Assembly: GCA_002399815.1 (NCBI GenBank)
Contig: DHEJ01000036.1
Location: 1 to 64,000, forward strand
DNA from: Acholeplasmataceae bacterium UBA4853
GTDB taxonomy: Bacteria; Bacillota_I; Bacilli_A; Acholeplasmatales; Acholeplasmataceae
Direction: 5' to 3'
DNA: 64,000 nucleotides
The notes beneath the pieces were generated by a model that was given only the letters and a program-made list of their open reading frames with translations, was not told where the DNA came from and ran no database searches. Each line of letters begins with the position of its first letter. Within the stretch, counting starts at the first letter, position 1. The translations under genes were made by a program, and so were the position numbers. Positions 32,102-40,137 of this stretch are shown one piece after another.

Positions 32102-32150
32102 TAAAAAACGGTAAAAATTTCTTAAAAAAAGTAGTAAAAGTACGATTTTA

Positions 32151-32164
32151 GTTAACCGATTAAC
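32151..32164. promoter_or_regulatory. LacI-type operator palindrome 2 of the glycan operon
   Basis: GTTAACCGATTAAC is a 14-bp palindrome with one mismatched pair and the same TTAACCG half-site as the element at 32092. It is a likely target of the LacI-family regulator encoded last in the operon. Confidence 0.5.
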
Positions 32165-32173
32165 TTTTTTTCA

Positions 32174-32187
32174 TTAAAACGCTTTCA
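32174..32187. promoter_or_regulatory. cre-like site overlapping the operon promoter
   Basis: TTAAAACGCTTTCA differs at one position from the cre form TGAAAACGCTTTCA. It overlaps the putative -35 element, where a bound CcpA/LacI protein would repress. Confidence 0.5.
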
Positions 32188-32211
32188 ATATTGAAATCTA
32201 TCGTGTATAAT
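32183..32211 (+). promoter_or_regulatory. Promoter of the glycan-use operon
   Basis: TTTCAA (32183-32188) and TATAAT (32206-32211) are 17 bases apart. Start of transcription would be about 32218, just before the AAGGTGAAA site of the first gene. Confidence 0.6.
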
Positions 32212-32244
32212 GAAATCGAAATCAAACAAAGTAAGGTGAAATCT

Positions 32245-35070
32245 ATGCATAATATAAAAAAATTATCAATCATATTTTTACTCAGTCTATCCTTGTTTTT
32301 ACTCATAGCTTGTGGACCAACTTCAAGTCAAGGGGAATTAATTATTATAGGAAATTACAAAACAAGTTATTTTATTGATCAAACATTTGATGATACAGAT
32401 ATGGTGGTCACATATAAAAAAGATGACCAAGAAACAGTAGTAACTGATTATGAAGTAGAAGGTTTTGATTCGAGTATTGTTGGATCAAATACAGTAACTA
32501 TTACTTATTTAGATGCAAAAGCAACAATTGTCTTAAATATCTTAAGTGGGGTCCAAACATCCACTGACTTAATTATTTATGATATGCCTGACATTTTACA
32601 ATCATCTGATAGATATGATATTTTAGTTGAGGACTCTCCGCTTTTTGTTTATGAAACATTAGTCAATCATGCAAGAAGTTTTACATGGGTAACACCAACA
32701 ACTTATACATCTGTAGCAAGTTTTGACTTTTTAGGTAAAGTACATGTAGTTATTCAAATTAAGGATGACTATGTTGTTAATACTGCATCAGTTCACCCAC
32801 TTGTTTATGATATTGATGTAACTATTACAAATAAGACCATTGAGTTTTATTTAGAATATCCAGCAAACTATACCATTCAAATAAATGATCCGGTGCCACA
32901 AAATAATGCCAGTGGTTCAGTGATTCAAGAAGCAATTCATCTATTTGCTAATCCAATAGAAACAGATCCAATAACAGCAGAGATGGCAGCACTTGATGAT
33001 GACATTATATATATTGGACCAGGTGTATGGAAAACAGATACGATTCCACTTGAATCAGGTAAAACGGTTTATATCGCAGGTGGCGCTTTAGTTTATGGCC
33101 AATTTAATGCATATGGTTTATCCGATATAACCATTCGTGGTCGAGGGTTTATATCTGGATCAATTTATCCTAGAAATGAAGCATCTCAAAGAGCAATTCC
33201 AATTGAACTTCAACAATGTGAAAATGTTTATATAGAAGGTATAGCATTCTTAGATCCTGCTGGTTGGACGATACATGCACAACAAACAACAAATCTAATC
33301 ATTGATAATATAAAGATTATTACCGGCAGACCTAATGGCGATGGTGTTTCAATTCAATCATCTCATGATGTTGTTGTTAGAAATTCATTTGTTAGAACTT
33401 GGGATGATTCATTGGTTGTTAAAAATACAAATAATTTACCAACATCAAATATTTTATTTACAAATAATATTATTTGGACTGATTTAGCTCAGTCAATGGA
33501 AGTAGGTTATGAAGCGTATGGTCCTTCAATGGAAAATATCGTCTTTGAAGATATCACAGTACTTCATAATTATCATAAAGCCGTGATGAGTATCCATAAT
33601 GCTGACCAGGCGGATATAAAAGATGTCCATTTTAGAAATATAACCATTGAAGATGCATATCAAGTTGGAGATATTTGGACAGAAACATATGATAATTTCT
33701 TTATTGACTTAACAATTGGCTTTAATGCCGATTGGTCAAAATCAGAATTTGTTAGAGGAACAATTTCTGATGTATATTTTGAAAACATCAAAGTATTAAA
33801 TGAAAAGAAAATCAATAATGATGCTTACGACTTAAGAATTAGAATGAATGGTTTTGATCAAAATAAAAATATTTCTAATATTAATTTTAAAGATGTTGAA
33901 TTCCATGGTTTACCGATAACATCAGCTGATGTTGTCAATGCCAATAATTTTGTATCAAATATCAACGTGATATCTGCAAATACACCGACAGGTGCACCAG
34001 TTTATCACTACTATGAACTTGATCTTGGAGATTATTATGTTGTTGATAAAGTAGTTATTCCAGCCAGAAATCAAAGTGCAATTGAAATACCAGAATTTGC
34101 AGTATCAAGAGCAGAACCACCTTATGCAGGTTCTAAAATTGAAGGTGAATTTACTGTGAGATCAACTTATGGTATATCCACACTTGATTGGGGAGCACAA
34201 GCAACCACTAATTATGATTTAGAAGGTCATAGCGTAGAAAACATCTTAGAAGATAATGAAGCTACATGGACTGCAAATGTTTGGCAAGAAGGTGCAACAA
34301 AAGCTAATTATATTGCATTATCTATTTTATTTGATAAGGCTTATAAAGTAGGATCAATCCGTTTGTTTGGTGAAGAAGAATCAATGTACTTTTTCATGCA
34401 AAATGTATCTGTTTATGCAGCAACGACAACGAATCAAACAACTGGACTTCCGATTTTTTCTAAGAAGTTAAATGGTGAAGATTATGAATTTTCACCTTCT
34501 AAAAATAATTATGTAGATATCCGTTTAGCACCAGGAGATTATATTGCTATTCAATTAAGATTTATGTATCAAGAAGGGGTAATCTATGCACAAAGTCCAT
34601 TCTTAAGATATATCGAATTCTATCCTGCATCCCTAACCTATGGTAAGACACCTTATGCGAGTCAATATGAAGATGTTTATAATCCTGAAAAACTAACAGA
34701 TGGTGATGTAAGTACTTATTTTGAATCTAAAAAAGGATTATGGCCAGGATGGATGATTGTTGATATGGGTAGTATCTATCAAGTCAGAATCATTAATCTT
34801 CATTTGCCACCTTTATCAAGTTGGCCAAATAGAACTCAAACAATAGAGATTAGATATTCACAAGTAGGAGAAAGTCAGTTATCTTCAGTCAATTGGGTGA
34901 CCTTATTTGAAGGACCAAGAGATTATCTATTTGATAGTAGTCAAGGTAATATGGTTTCTATTACATTACCAACTGGAATAAATATGCGTTCAATCATATT
35001 CATTGTTACAGAAAACTCAGCCCCAGGGGGATATGGTGCTCAGTTTTCAGAAATTAGTGTTTACGAATAA
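32245..35070 (+). CDS. Surface lipoprotein glycosidase: parallel beta-helix with discoidin-like domains
   Basis: The start is set at 32245 (MHNIKKLS) after AAGGTGAAA; the earlier TTG at 32191 lies in the promoter. The 941-residue product has a lipobox LIAC (Cys23), an Ig-like module (about 30-95), a right-handed beta-helix (about 200-540) and two F5/8-type-C (discoidin) carbohydrate-binding domains (about 620-790 and 790-941). The helix carries PNGDGVSIQSSHDVVV and VRTWDDSLVVK, the Asp-rich motifs of GH28/GH49-type (clan N) enzymes, but no GHG motif, so it is not a standard polygalacturonase. It would cut a polysaccharide at the cell surface. Downstream GH65 enzymes point to an alpha-glucan; that is inference. 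Confidence 0.8.
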   Translation: MHNIKKLSIIFLLSLSLFLLIACGPTSSQGELIIIGNYKTSYFIDQTFDDTDMVVTYKKDDQETVVTDYEVEGFDSSIVGSNTVTITYLDAKATIVLNILSGVQTSTDLIIYDMPDILQSSDRYDILVEDSPLFVYETLVNHARSFTWVTPTTYTSVASFDFLGKVHVVIQIKDDYVVNTASVHPLVYDIDVTITNKTIEFYLEYPANYTIQINDPVPQNNASGSVIQEAIHLFANPIETDPITAEMAALDDDIIYIGPGVWKTDTIPLESGKTVYIAGGALVYGQFNAYGLSDITIRGRGFISGSIYPRNEASQRAIPIELQQCENVYIEGIAFLDPAGWTIHAQQTTNLIIDNIKIITGRPNGDGVSIQSSHDVVVRNSFVRTWDDSLVVKNTNNLPTSNILFTNNIIWTDLAQSMEVGYEAYGPSMENIVFEDITVLHNYHKAVMSIHNADQADIKDVHFRNITIEDAYQVGDIWTETYDNFFIDLTIGFNADWSKSEFVRGTISDVYFENIKVLNEKKINNDAYDLRIRMNGFDQNKNISNINFKDVEFHGLPITSADVVNANNFVSNINVISANTPTGAPVYHYYELDLGDYYVVDKVVIPARNQSAIEIPEFAVSRAEPPYAGSKIEGEFTVRSTYGISTLDWGAQATTNYDLEGHSVENILEDNEATWTANVWQEGATKANYIALSILFDKAYKVGSIRLFGEEESMYFFMQNVSVYAATTTNQTTGLPIFSKKLNGEDYEFSPSKNNYVDIRLAPGDYIAIQLRFMYQEGVIYAQSPFLRYIEFYPASLTYGKTPYASQYEDVYNPEKLTDGDVSTYFESKKGLWPGWMIVDMGSIYQVRIINLHLPPLSSWPNRTQTIEIRYSQVGESQLSSVNWVTLFEGPRDYLFDSSQGNMVSITLPTGINMRSIIFIVTENSAPGGYGAQFSEISVYE

Positions 35071-35094
35071 TTTTTAATATATGTATAAATAACA

Positions 35095-35140
35095 GATAGT
35101 TGTTTAAAAAAAGAAAGCAACATGCAAACTATCTTGCATG
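35095..35140 (+). promoter_or_regulatory. Alternative hairpins in the first intercistronic gap
   Basis: GATAGTT (35095-35101) can pair with AACTATC (35127-35133), and CATGCAA (35121-35127) with TTGCATG (35134-35140); the pairings exclude each other. No T-run follows. It may set relative expression or mRNA stability of the next gene. Confidence 0.35.
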
Positions 35141-35159
35141 AATATCATAAGGAGAAAAT

Positions 35160-38100
35160 ATGAGAAAATCAATAATTACTACATTTAGTTTAGTAATGAT
35201 TGCATTGTTTACATTAATATTAGTTAGTTGTGTTGGCGTTGTTGAACCAACTAAATATGAAGTCACATTTAATGCAGATAATGGCACGGATCTTGTGGTT
35301 GTGACAGTTGAGGAAGGTAGTAAAGTATCTAGACCAACTGATCCAACTAAAGCAGGGTTTCTATTTGATGAATGGTTTTTAGGGAATAGTGCGTATGATT
35401 TTAATTTGGCTGTAACAGCTGATTTGACATTAATTGCACATTATGATCCGATTGTTGAACCTATTGACTATAAAGTAGAATTTGATACTGTTGGCGGTAG
35501 TCCAATTAATGATCAAATGGTTGAATCAGGAAATATGGCAGTATTACCTGATGCACCAGTTAAGGCTGACTTTAGTTTTGAAGGTTGGATGCTTGATAAT
35601 ACTTTATATAATTTTTCAACACCAGTAACAGCAGATATTAAGCTTTCTGCCAAATATAATTATATTGGTATACCAGATGCACCAGTTTATTCTGGTCGCA
35701 TATTCAATGGTGATTTTGATCAAATGTTAAATAACTTTACAAGTTTAACATTAGAATCAACTATTGTATCAAATGCCACCATTGCATTAGACCAACCATT
35801 CATATCGGTTGGATATTCTGGTGAAATTGGTAGTGATCCAGATGGTGCACTTTGGAAACAAGCTGGTAGTGCAAATACTGCTAGTGCAGCATTCCAATAT
35901 TTAGTATTAAGATTAAGAGGATTTAGTGGGGCATCAGTTAATGATTTATCTATTGGTTTTAGACTGGATGATAATCATGAAGTGTTAGTTGTTCCTTTAA
36001 CAGAAACATTAGATCCAGATCAAGAAACAAATATCCGTGAACTTGATGGTACTTGGCACAATTATGTCATCTCAATTACAGATACATTAGATGGAAAAGT
36101 GTATGCTGCTAAAACTGGATATTCTGATGTTGATGCTGGTGGCGTATTAGTTGGATTCCATCTAATGAATACATCAAGCGTTGGTAGTGGTATATTAGAA
36201 ATTAAAGATGCATTCTTCTCTAAGGTGCCAAATCCAGTTTATCCAATTGAAGGTAGTGACTACAACCAAAATAAAGATTACTGGTCAGGTAGTATTGGTA
36301 AGCAGGTGTCATCTTATGTAACTATTGATTCAAATGGTTACTATGGAGACTATTTGGATGAAGGTGCGCTTGAAAATAATACACACGTGGTATTAAGATT
36401 ACGTCAAGAATCAACTGGTGTGCTTGATTATACAAAAATTAAAATTGCTCCAGTATTTGATGATGGACAAGCAGGAACTGCTGTTGCATTTAGTGATATT
36501 TTAGATTTACCGATGCTTGGATCATCATGGTTAAATGTAACAATACCATTTAGTGAAATATATGATGGTGAAGGTGTTGTTGCAGGATATAAATTGATTA
36601 ATGAAGATAGTGTTAAAATAGCTATTTCACAATCATTTTTAACTTATTTAGGTGAATATCAAGCAGTAGATTATCCATTATTGGATTTAGAAAATAGTTT
36701 AATATTTGAAAACTTTAATCGCCTAACATTAGGTACAACACCAGTATGGTCTGGAGATAATGAAGTCGCATTAGCTAATGGTTTTTCATATTTAATCTCT
36801 TATGCTGGTCTTCAAGTATCTACGATTAATGAAGGTGTGCTTACACTTGATTCAACAGGTGGTGACTATGTGGATTATGTTGTGCATTCTACAAGTAAAG
36901 CAAACGTTAATGAATACCGATATTTAGTATTCAAATATAAATTAAACGGTACTGGTACATTAGATAATTTAAGAATTAAACAAAAAACATCAGGTGATTC
37001 TGATTTATCTGAAACTGTTTATGCAAATCAGTTCATCGCTGGTTTAGGCTTACCTTCAATCCCAGAAGATATGGAAAGTTATCCATATCAAGATGGTGAA
37101 TGGACGTATTTAATTGTTGACTTAACATTAACACCAGGACTAACAACAGACTTTGGTGGATTCTCATTATACTATACAGGTGCCTCTATTTCATTTGATG
37201 CTATATTCTTTGCTAATGGTATATCTAATATCGATAGTTCATCAGAATTTTTATGGGCAAACTTTGAAGGACTTACATTAGGTAGTGCTGAAGGTATGGT
37301 AAGTAGTAATCAGTGGTGGGCACAAGTTTATGGATCAGCAACAACAATTGTTTTAGATGGTGAAACAAATCAAGCTCTACAAGTAGATGGTACGGGTTAT
37401 GCACAATATCATACAGGTACTAAAGGTATGGGTAGATATTTATCATTTGACTTAAAAGTTGCAACACCTGGTACAGACGTATCCTTTAGAGTTGGACCAA
37501 CTGGTACGCCTAAATGGGCAAAAGATGGACAATTAATCTTAGACAATGGCACACCTATGGTCGTAAATACTGATGGATTATGGCATCACTATGTGATTGA
37601 CTGGGTAGCAAGTGGATTTGAATTAACAGATACAGTAGGATTCCATGCATCTGATGGTGAGATTTACTTACTTGATAACTTAGCATGGTTTAATGAGTTA
37701 CCTTATTTTGATGAAGAACTTGTTTGGGGTACATGGGAATGGGCAACTGTTGGTGATGCCAATGGTCAAGCAGGTGAAAATCAATGGTGGATGAATAACT
37801 ATGGATCAGCAACTTCAATTGTTGAAATTGAAGGTAATAAATGGATGAAGTTTGATGCAACGCTTGGTTATGTTCAAATACATACAGGTGTAAAGGGCAC
37901 TCCAAGATATATCGCTTTTGATTTAAAAATGGAAGTTATGGGTGGACTTGGTATTAATATTGCTGGTACACATAAATGGAATCAAGAATTAATTGGGATA
38001 GATGGATTACCAATCACATTACCACTTGCTGGTGAAACCAAACATATGATAATCGATGTATTATTGTCAGGACTTCAAATCGCAGATGAATTTGGTATTG

Positions 38101-38630
38101 GTGCAAATGAAGGTGCGATATTCTATATTGATAATGTATCATTTCAAAATCTTGAAGATGATCATGTAAAACATATCGTATTTAATGAAGATTTTGATGT
38201 ATTACCAACCAATGATCAAATTAAATATTGGTGGGGCGAATGGGCTTTAGTTCAAAATGGAACAATTGAATTAAGTACAACCGAATATGCAGCAACTAGA
38301 TTTGGATCACCTATGATTAAAGGGGCTAATTATTTAACTTTTGATGTAAAACTTCAAGAAGGTAATAATGCAGATACATTTAGAATTGAATTAGGTAATG
38401 GAAATATCGTTAATTTAACAACACTCATCACAGATGGACATGCAAGTGCATTAACAACAGAATATCAAACAATTACACTAGATTTAAGTGATTATGTTTC
38501 AGATACAAATGCACTTGAAGTTATTGGTTTTCATATTAATTCAGGTGGTGTAGTGATAGATAATTTAAGTTTAAGTGTGAATGATTATGTGTATCAAATG
38601 CATGTATTCATGGATGAAGTTATAGCATAA
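35160..38630 (+). CDS. Giant InlB-repeat lipoprotein with repeated carbohydrate-binding-like modules
   Basis: The 1156-residue product starts with a lipobox LVSC (Cys24) and two InlB B-repeats (about 32-98 and 102-168; YEVTFNADNG..., YKVEFDTVGG...). The rest (170-1156) is a chain of about five or six jelly-roll-like modules. The last ones are clearly duplicated: NQWWAQVYGSATTIV ... GRYLSFDLKV repeats as NQWWMNNYGSATSIV ... PRYIAFDLKM. Such modules occur in carbohydrate-binding proteins and in glycosidases, but no catalytic motif is seen. It lies between the surface glycosidase and the ABC solute-binding protein, so it probably binds the glycan at the cell surface. AAGGAGAA precedes the ATG. 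Confidence 0.8.
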   Translation: MRKSIITTFSLVMIALFTLILVSCVGVVEPTKYEVTFNADNGTDLVVVTVEEGSKVSRPTDPTKAGFLFDEWFLGNSAYDFNLAVTADLTLIAHYDPIVEPIDYKVEFDTVGGSPINDQMVESGNMAVLPDAPVKADFSFEGWMLDNTLYNFSTPVTADIKLSAKYNYIGIPDAPVYSGRIFNGDFDQMLNNFTSLTLESTIVSNATIALDQPFISVGYSGEIGSDPDGALWKQAGSANTASAAFQYLVLRLRGFSGASVNDLSIGFRLDDNHEVLVVPLTETLDPDQETNIRELDGTWHNYVISITDTLDGKVYAAKTGYSDVDAGGVLVGFHLMNTSSVGSGILEIKDAFFSKVPNPVYPIEGSDYNQNKDYWSGSIGKQVSSYVTIDSNGYYGDYLDEGALENNTHVVLRLRQESTGVLDYTKIKIAPVFDDGQAGTAVAFSDILDLPMLGSSWLNVTIPFSEIYDGEGVVAGYKLINEDSVKIAISQSFLTYLGEYQAVDYPLLDLENSLIFENFNRLTLGTTPVWSGDNEVALANGFSYLISYAGLQVSTINEGVLTLDSTGGDYVDYVVHSTSKANVNEYRYLVFKYKLNGTGTLDNLRIKQKTSGDSDLSETVYANQFIAGLGLPSIPEDMESYPYQDGEWTYLIVDLTLTPGLTTDFGGFSLYYTGASISFDAIFFANGISNIDSSSEFLWANFEGLTLGSAEGMVSSNQWWAQVYGSATTIVLDGETNQALQVDGTGYAQYHTGTKGMGRYLSFDLKVATPGTDVSFRVGPTGTPKWAKDGQLILDNGTPMVVNTDGLWHHYVIDWVASGFELTDTVGFHASDGEIYLLDNLAWFNELPYFDEELVWGTWEWATVGDANGQAGENQWWMNNYGSATSIVEIEGNKWMKFDATLGYVQIHTGVKGTPRYIAFDLKMEVMGGLGINIAGTHKWNQELIGIDGLPITLPLAGETKHMIIDVLLSGLQIADEFGIGANEGAIFYIDNVSFQNLEDDHVKHIVFNEDFDVLPTNDQIKYWWGEWALVQNGTIELSTTEYAATRFGSPMIKGANYLTFDVKLQEGNNADTFRIELGNGNIVNLTTLITDGHASALTTEYQTITLDLSDYVSDTNALEVIGFHINSGGVVIDNLSLSVNDYVYQMHVFMDEVIA

Positions 38631-38652
38631 TTTAAAATAAAACGGATTATAG

Positions 38653-38689
38653 GATGCTCCTTTAAATGTAGTTTGTTTAAAGGAGCGTC
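38653..38689 (+). promoter_or_regulatory. Strong intercistronic hairpin before the solute-binding gene
   Basis: GCTCCTTTAAA (38656-38666) pairs perfectly with TTTAAAGGAGC (38676-38686), extended by one or two more pairs. No T-run follows, so it is more likely an mRNA stabiliser or translation control than a terminator. The right arm contains AAAGGAG, which serves as ribosome-binding site of a seven-codon frame. Confidence 0.55.
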
Positions 38690-38692
38690 ACT

Positions 38693-38716
38693 ATGTTTTA
38701 TGAAATAAAGAAGTAG
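38693..38716 (+). CDS. Possible seven-residue leader peptide MFYEIKK
   Basis: ATG 38693 lies 7 bases after an AAAGGAG that is buried in the hairpin at 38653-38689; the frame ends in TAG, directly followed by the TAGGAG site of the solute-binding gene. Translation would couple hairpin opening to the next start. It could equally be chance. Confidence 0.3.
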   Translation: MFYEIKK

Positions 38717-38729
38717 TAGGAGATAATTT

Positions 38730-40136
38730 ATGAAAAAAATCTTTTTAATGATCATTTTAAGTATCAGTGTGGGTATATTAATGGCCTGTGGTACAAGTAA
38801 AATTGAGGTTGTTATTGGTATGTGGCCAGAATCTGCAAATACAGATGATATTGCTATGTTTAATGTTTGGAAAGAACGTTTTGAAAGTGATAATCCTGAG
38901 TATGAGATTATTGGTGAGGCTTTTACTTATTCAGTAGAGGCATTTTATGCGAGAGCAAACTCTAAAACTTTACCAACGGTATTTCAAACATGGTTTACAG
39001 AACCACAGATGATTGTTTCAGGTGGTCATGCAAAAGATATCACGCAAATGGTAAGTGATCTGGGTTGGATGGATAAAATGGATCCGACTTTAAAAGACTA
39101 CTTAACATTTGATGATAAACTATATGGCATTCCAAGAGATGGCTATGGATTAGGTATTATTATTAATCTATCTGTTTTTGAAGATGCTGGACTTGCAAGT
39201 GACTTAGACAGTGATGGCATCGTTGATATTGTAGATCCAAGTAATCCAAGTATTAAATATTATCCGCAAACAATGGATGAATTATTAGAATATTCAGTAA
39301 CGATTAAACAAAACACATTAAAGGATGGATTAATCATTTTAAATGTGGATAAAAATGGTGGTTGGCAATATTCAAATTTTGCATGGGCTTTTGGTGCACA
39401 TCTACAAGTTGTTGGAGAGGATCAAAAAGTACACTCAAATCTTAACTCAAATGAAGCAATTTCAGCGATGGAATATTTAAAGAGTTTCTACTTTGCTAAC
39501 GAAGGTGAAAGTGTTGTACCTATCGGAAATATGAATTATTCTGAATGGGCAACAAGATTAGGCAATGGCCAAATTGGGATGGCAATTGCTGGTAATGATG
39601 TCATTTCAAGTGTAATTACACAAGGTGGAATGAATAAAAATGATATTGCATTTATTCCAATTCCAAGTGGTCCGGGTGGACAATTCACCTTATTTGGTGG
39701 TACGCCTTATATGTTTAGTGCATATGACTCAGATGAAGCTGTTTTGGGTGCTATTAAGTTTTTAGAATATATCGGAAGATCACCTTTAACAAGTGATGTC
39801 TCAAAAGATGCAATGCGTGAAGGTATGCAAACAGCAACCAGAAAAAATATGCTGATTTTACCTGAGGTTAAACCTTGGATTAATGCAGATTATACTGAGT
39901 TTGTCAAAGCACTTAATGATCAATACGTCAATGTCACAGCGATGCATAATTTTAATGATTTTTATACATTATTACCACAAACAAGACGTCAAGAAGAAGC
40001 TTATTATACCCAGTATATGTATGAATTATTAGACCAAGTTGTTATTAATTTGAAGAATTTATCATTTGATGTACCTTCCTCAATGAACTCAAAGAATCAA
40101 TTGTTTGAAGCATACTTAAGAGAACAAATGGATTAA
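38730..40136 (+). CDS. ABC transporter sugar-binding lipoprotein (family 1)
   Basis: The 468-residue protein has a lipobox LMAC (Cys20) and the fold pattern of extracellular solute-binding family 1: VVIGMWPES at the start, FNVWKERFESDNPEYEI, GIPRDGYGLGIIINLSVF, YPQTMDELLEYS and the GQIGMAIAGNDV lobe. Such proteins capture malto-oligosaccharides or other sugars for MalFGK-type importers. The fused permease starts one base after the stop and the ATPase follows, so the complete transporter is encoded in order. Ligand not determined. Confidence 0.9.
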   Translation: MKKIFLMIILSISVGILMACGTSKIEVVIGMWPESANTDDIAMFNVWKERFESDNPEYEIIGEAFTYSVEAFYARANSKTLPTVFQTWFTEPQMIVSGGHAKDITQMVSDLGWMDKMDPTLKDYLTFDDKLYGIPRDGYGLGIIINLSVFEDAGLASDLDSDGIVDIVDPSNPSIKYYPQTMDELLEYSVTIKQNTLKDGLIILNVDKNGGWQYSNFAWAFGAHLQVVGEDQKVHSNLNSNEAISAMEYLKSFYFANEGESVVPIGNMNYSEWATRLGNGQIGMAIAGNDVISSVITQGGMNKNDIAFIPIPSGPGGQFTLFGGTPYMFSAYDSDEAVLGAIKFLEYIGRSPLTSDVSKDAMREGMQTATRKNMLILPEVKPWINADYTEFVKALNDQYVNVTAMHNFNDFYTLLPQTRRQEEAYYTQYMYELLDQVVINLKNLSFDVPSSMNSKNQLFEAYLREQMD

Positions 40137-40137
40137 C

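Noticed and set aside
35095..35140. Terminator between the two surface lipoprotein genes
   Set aside because: The stems are not followed by a T-run and the genes read on as one operon.
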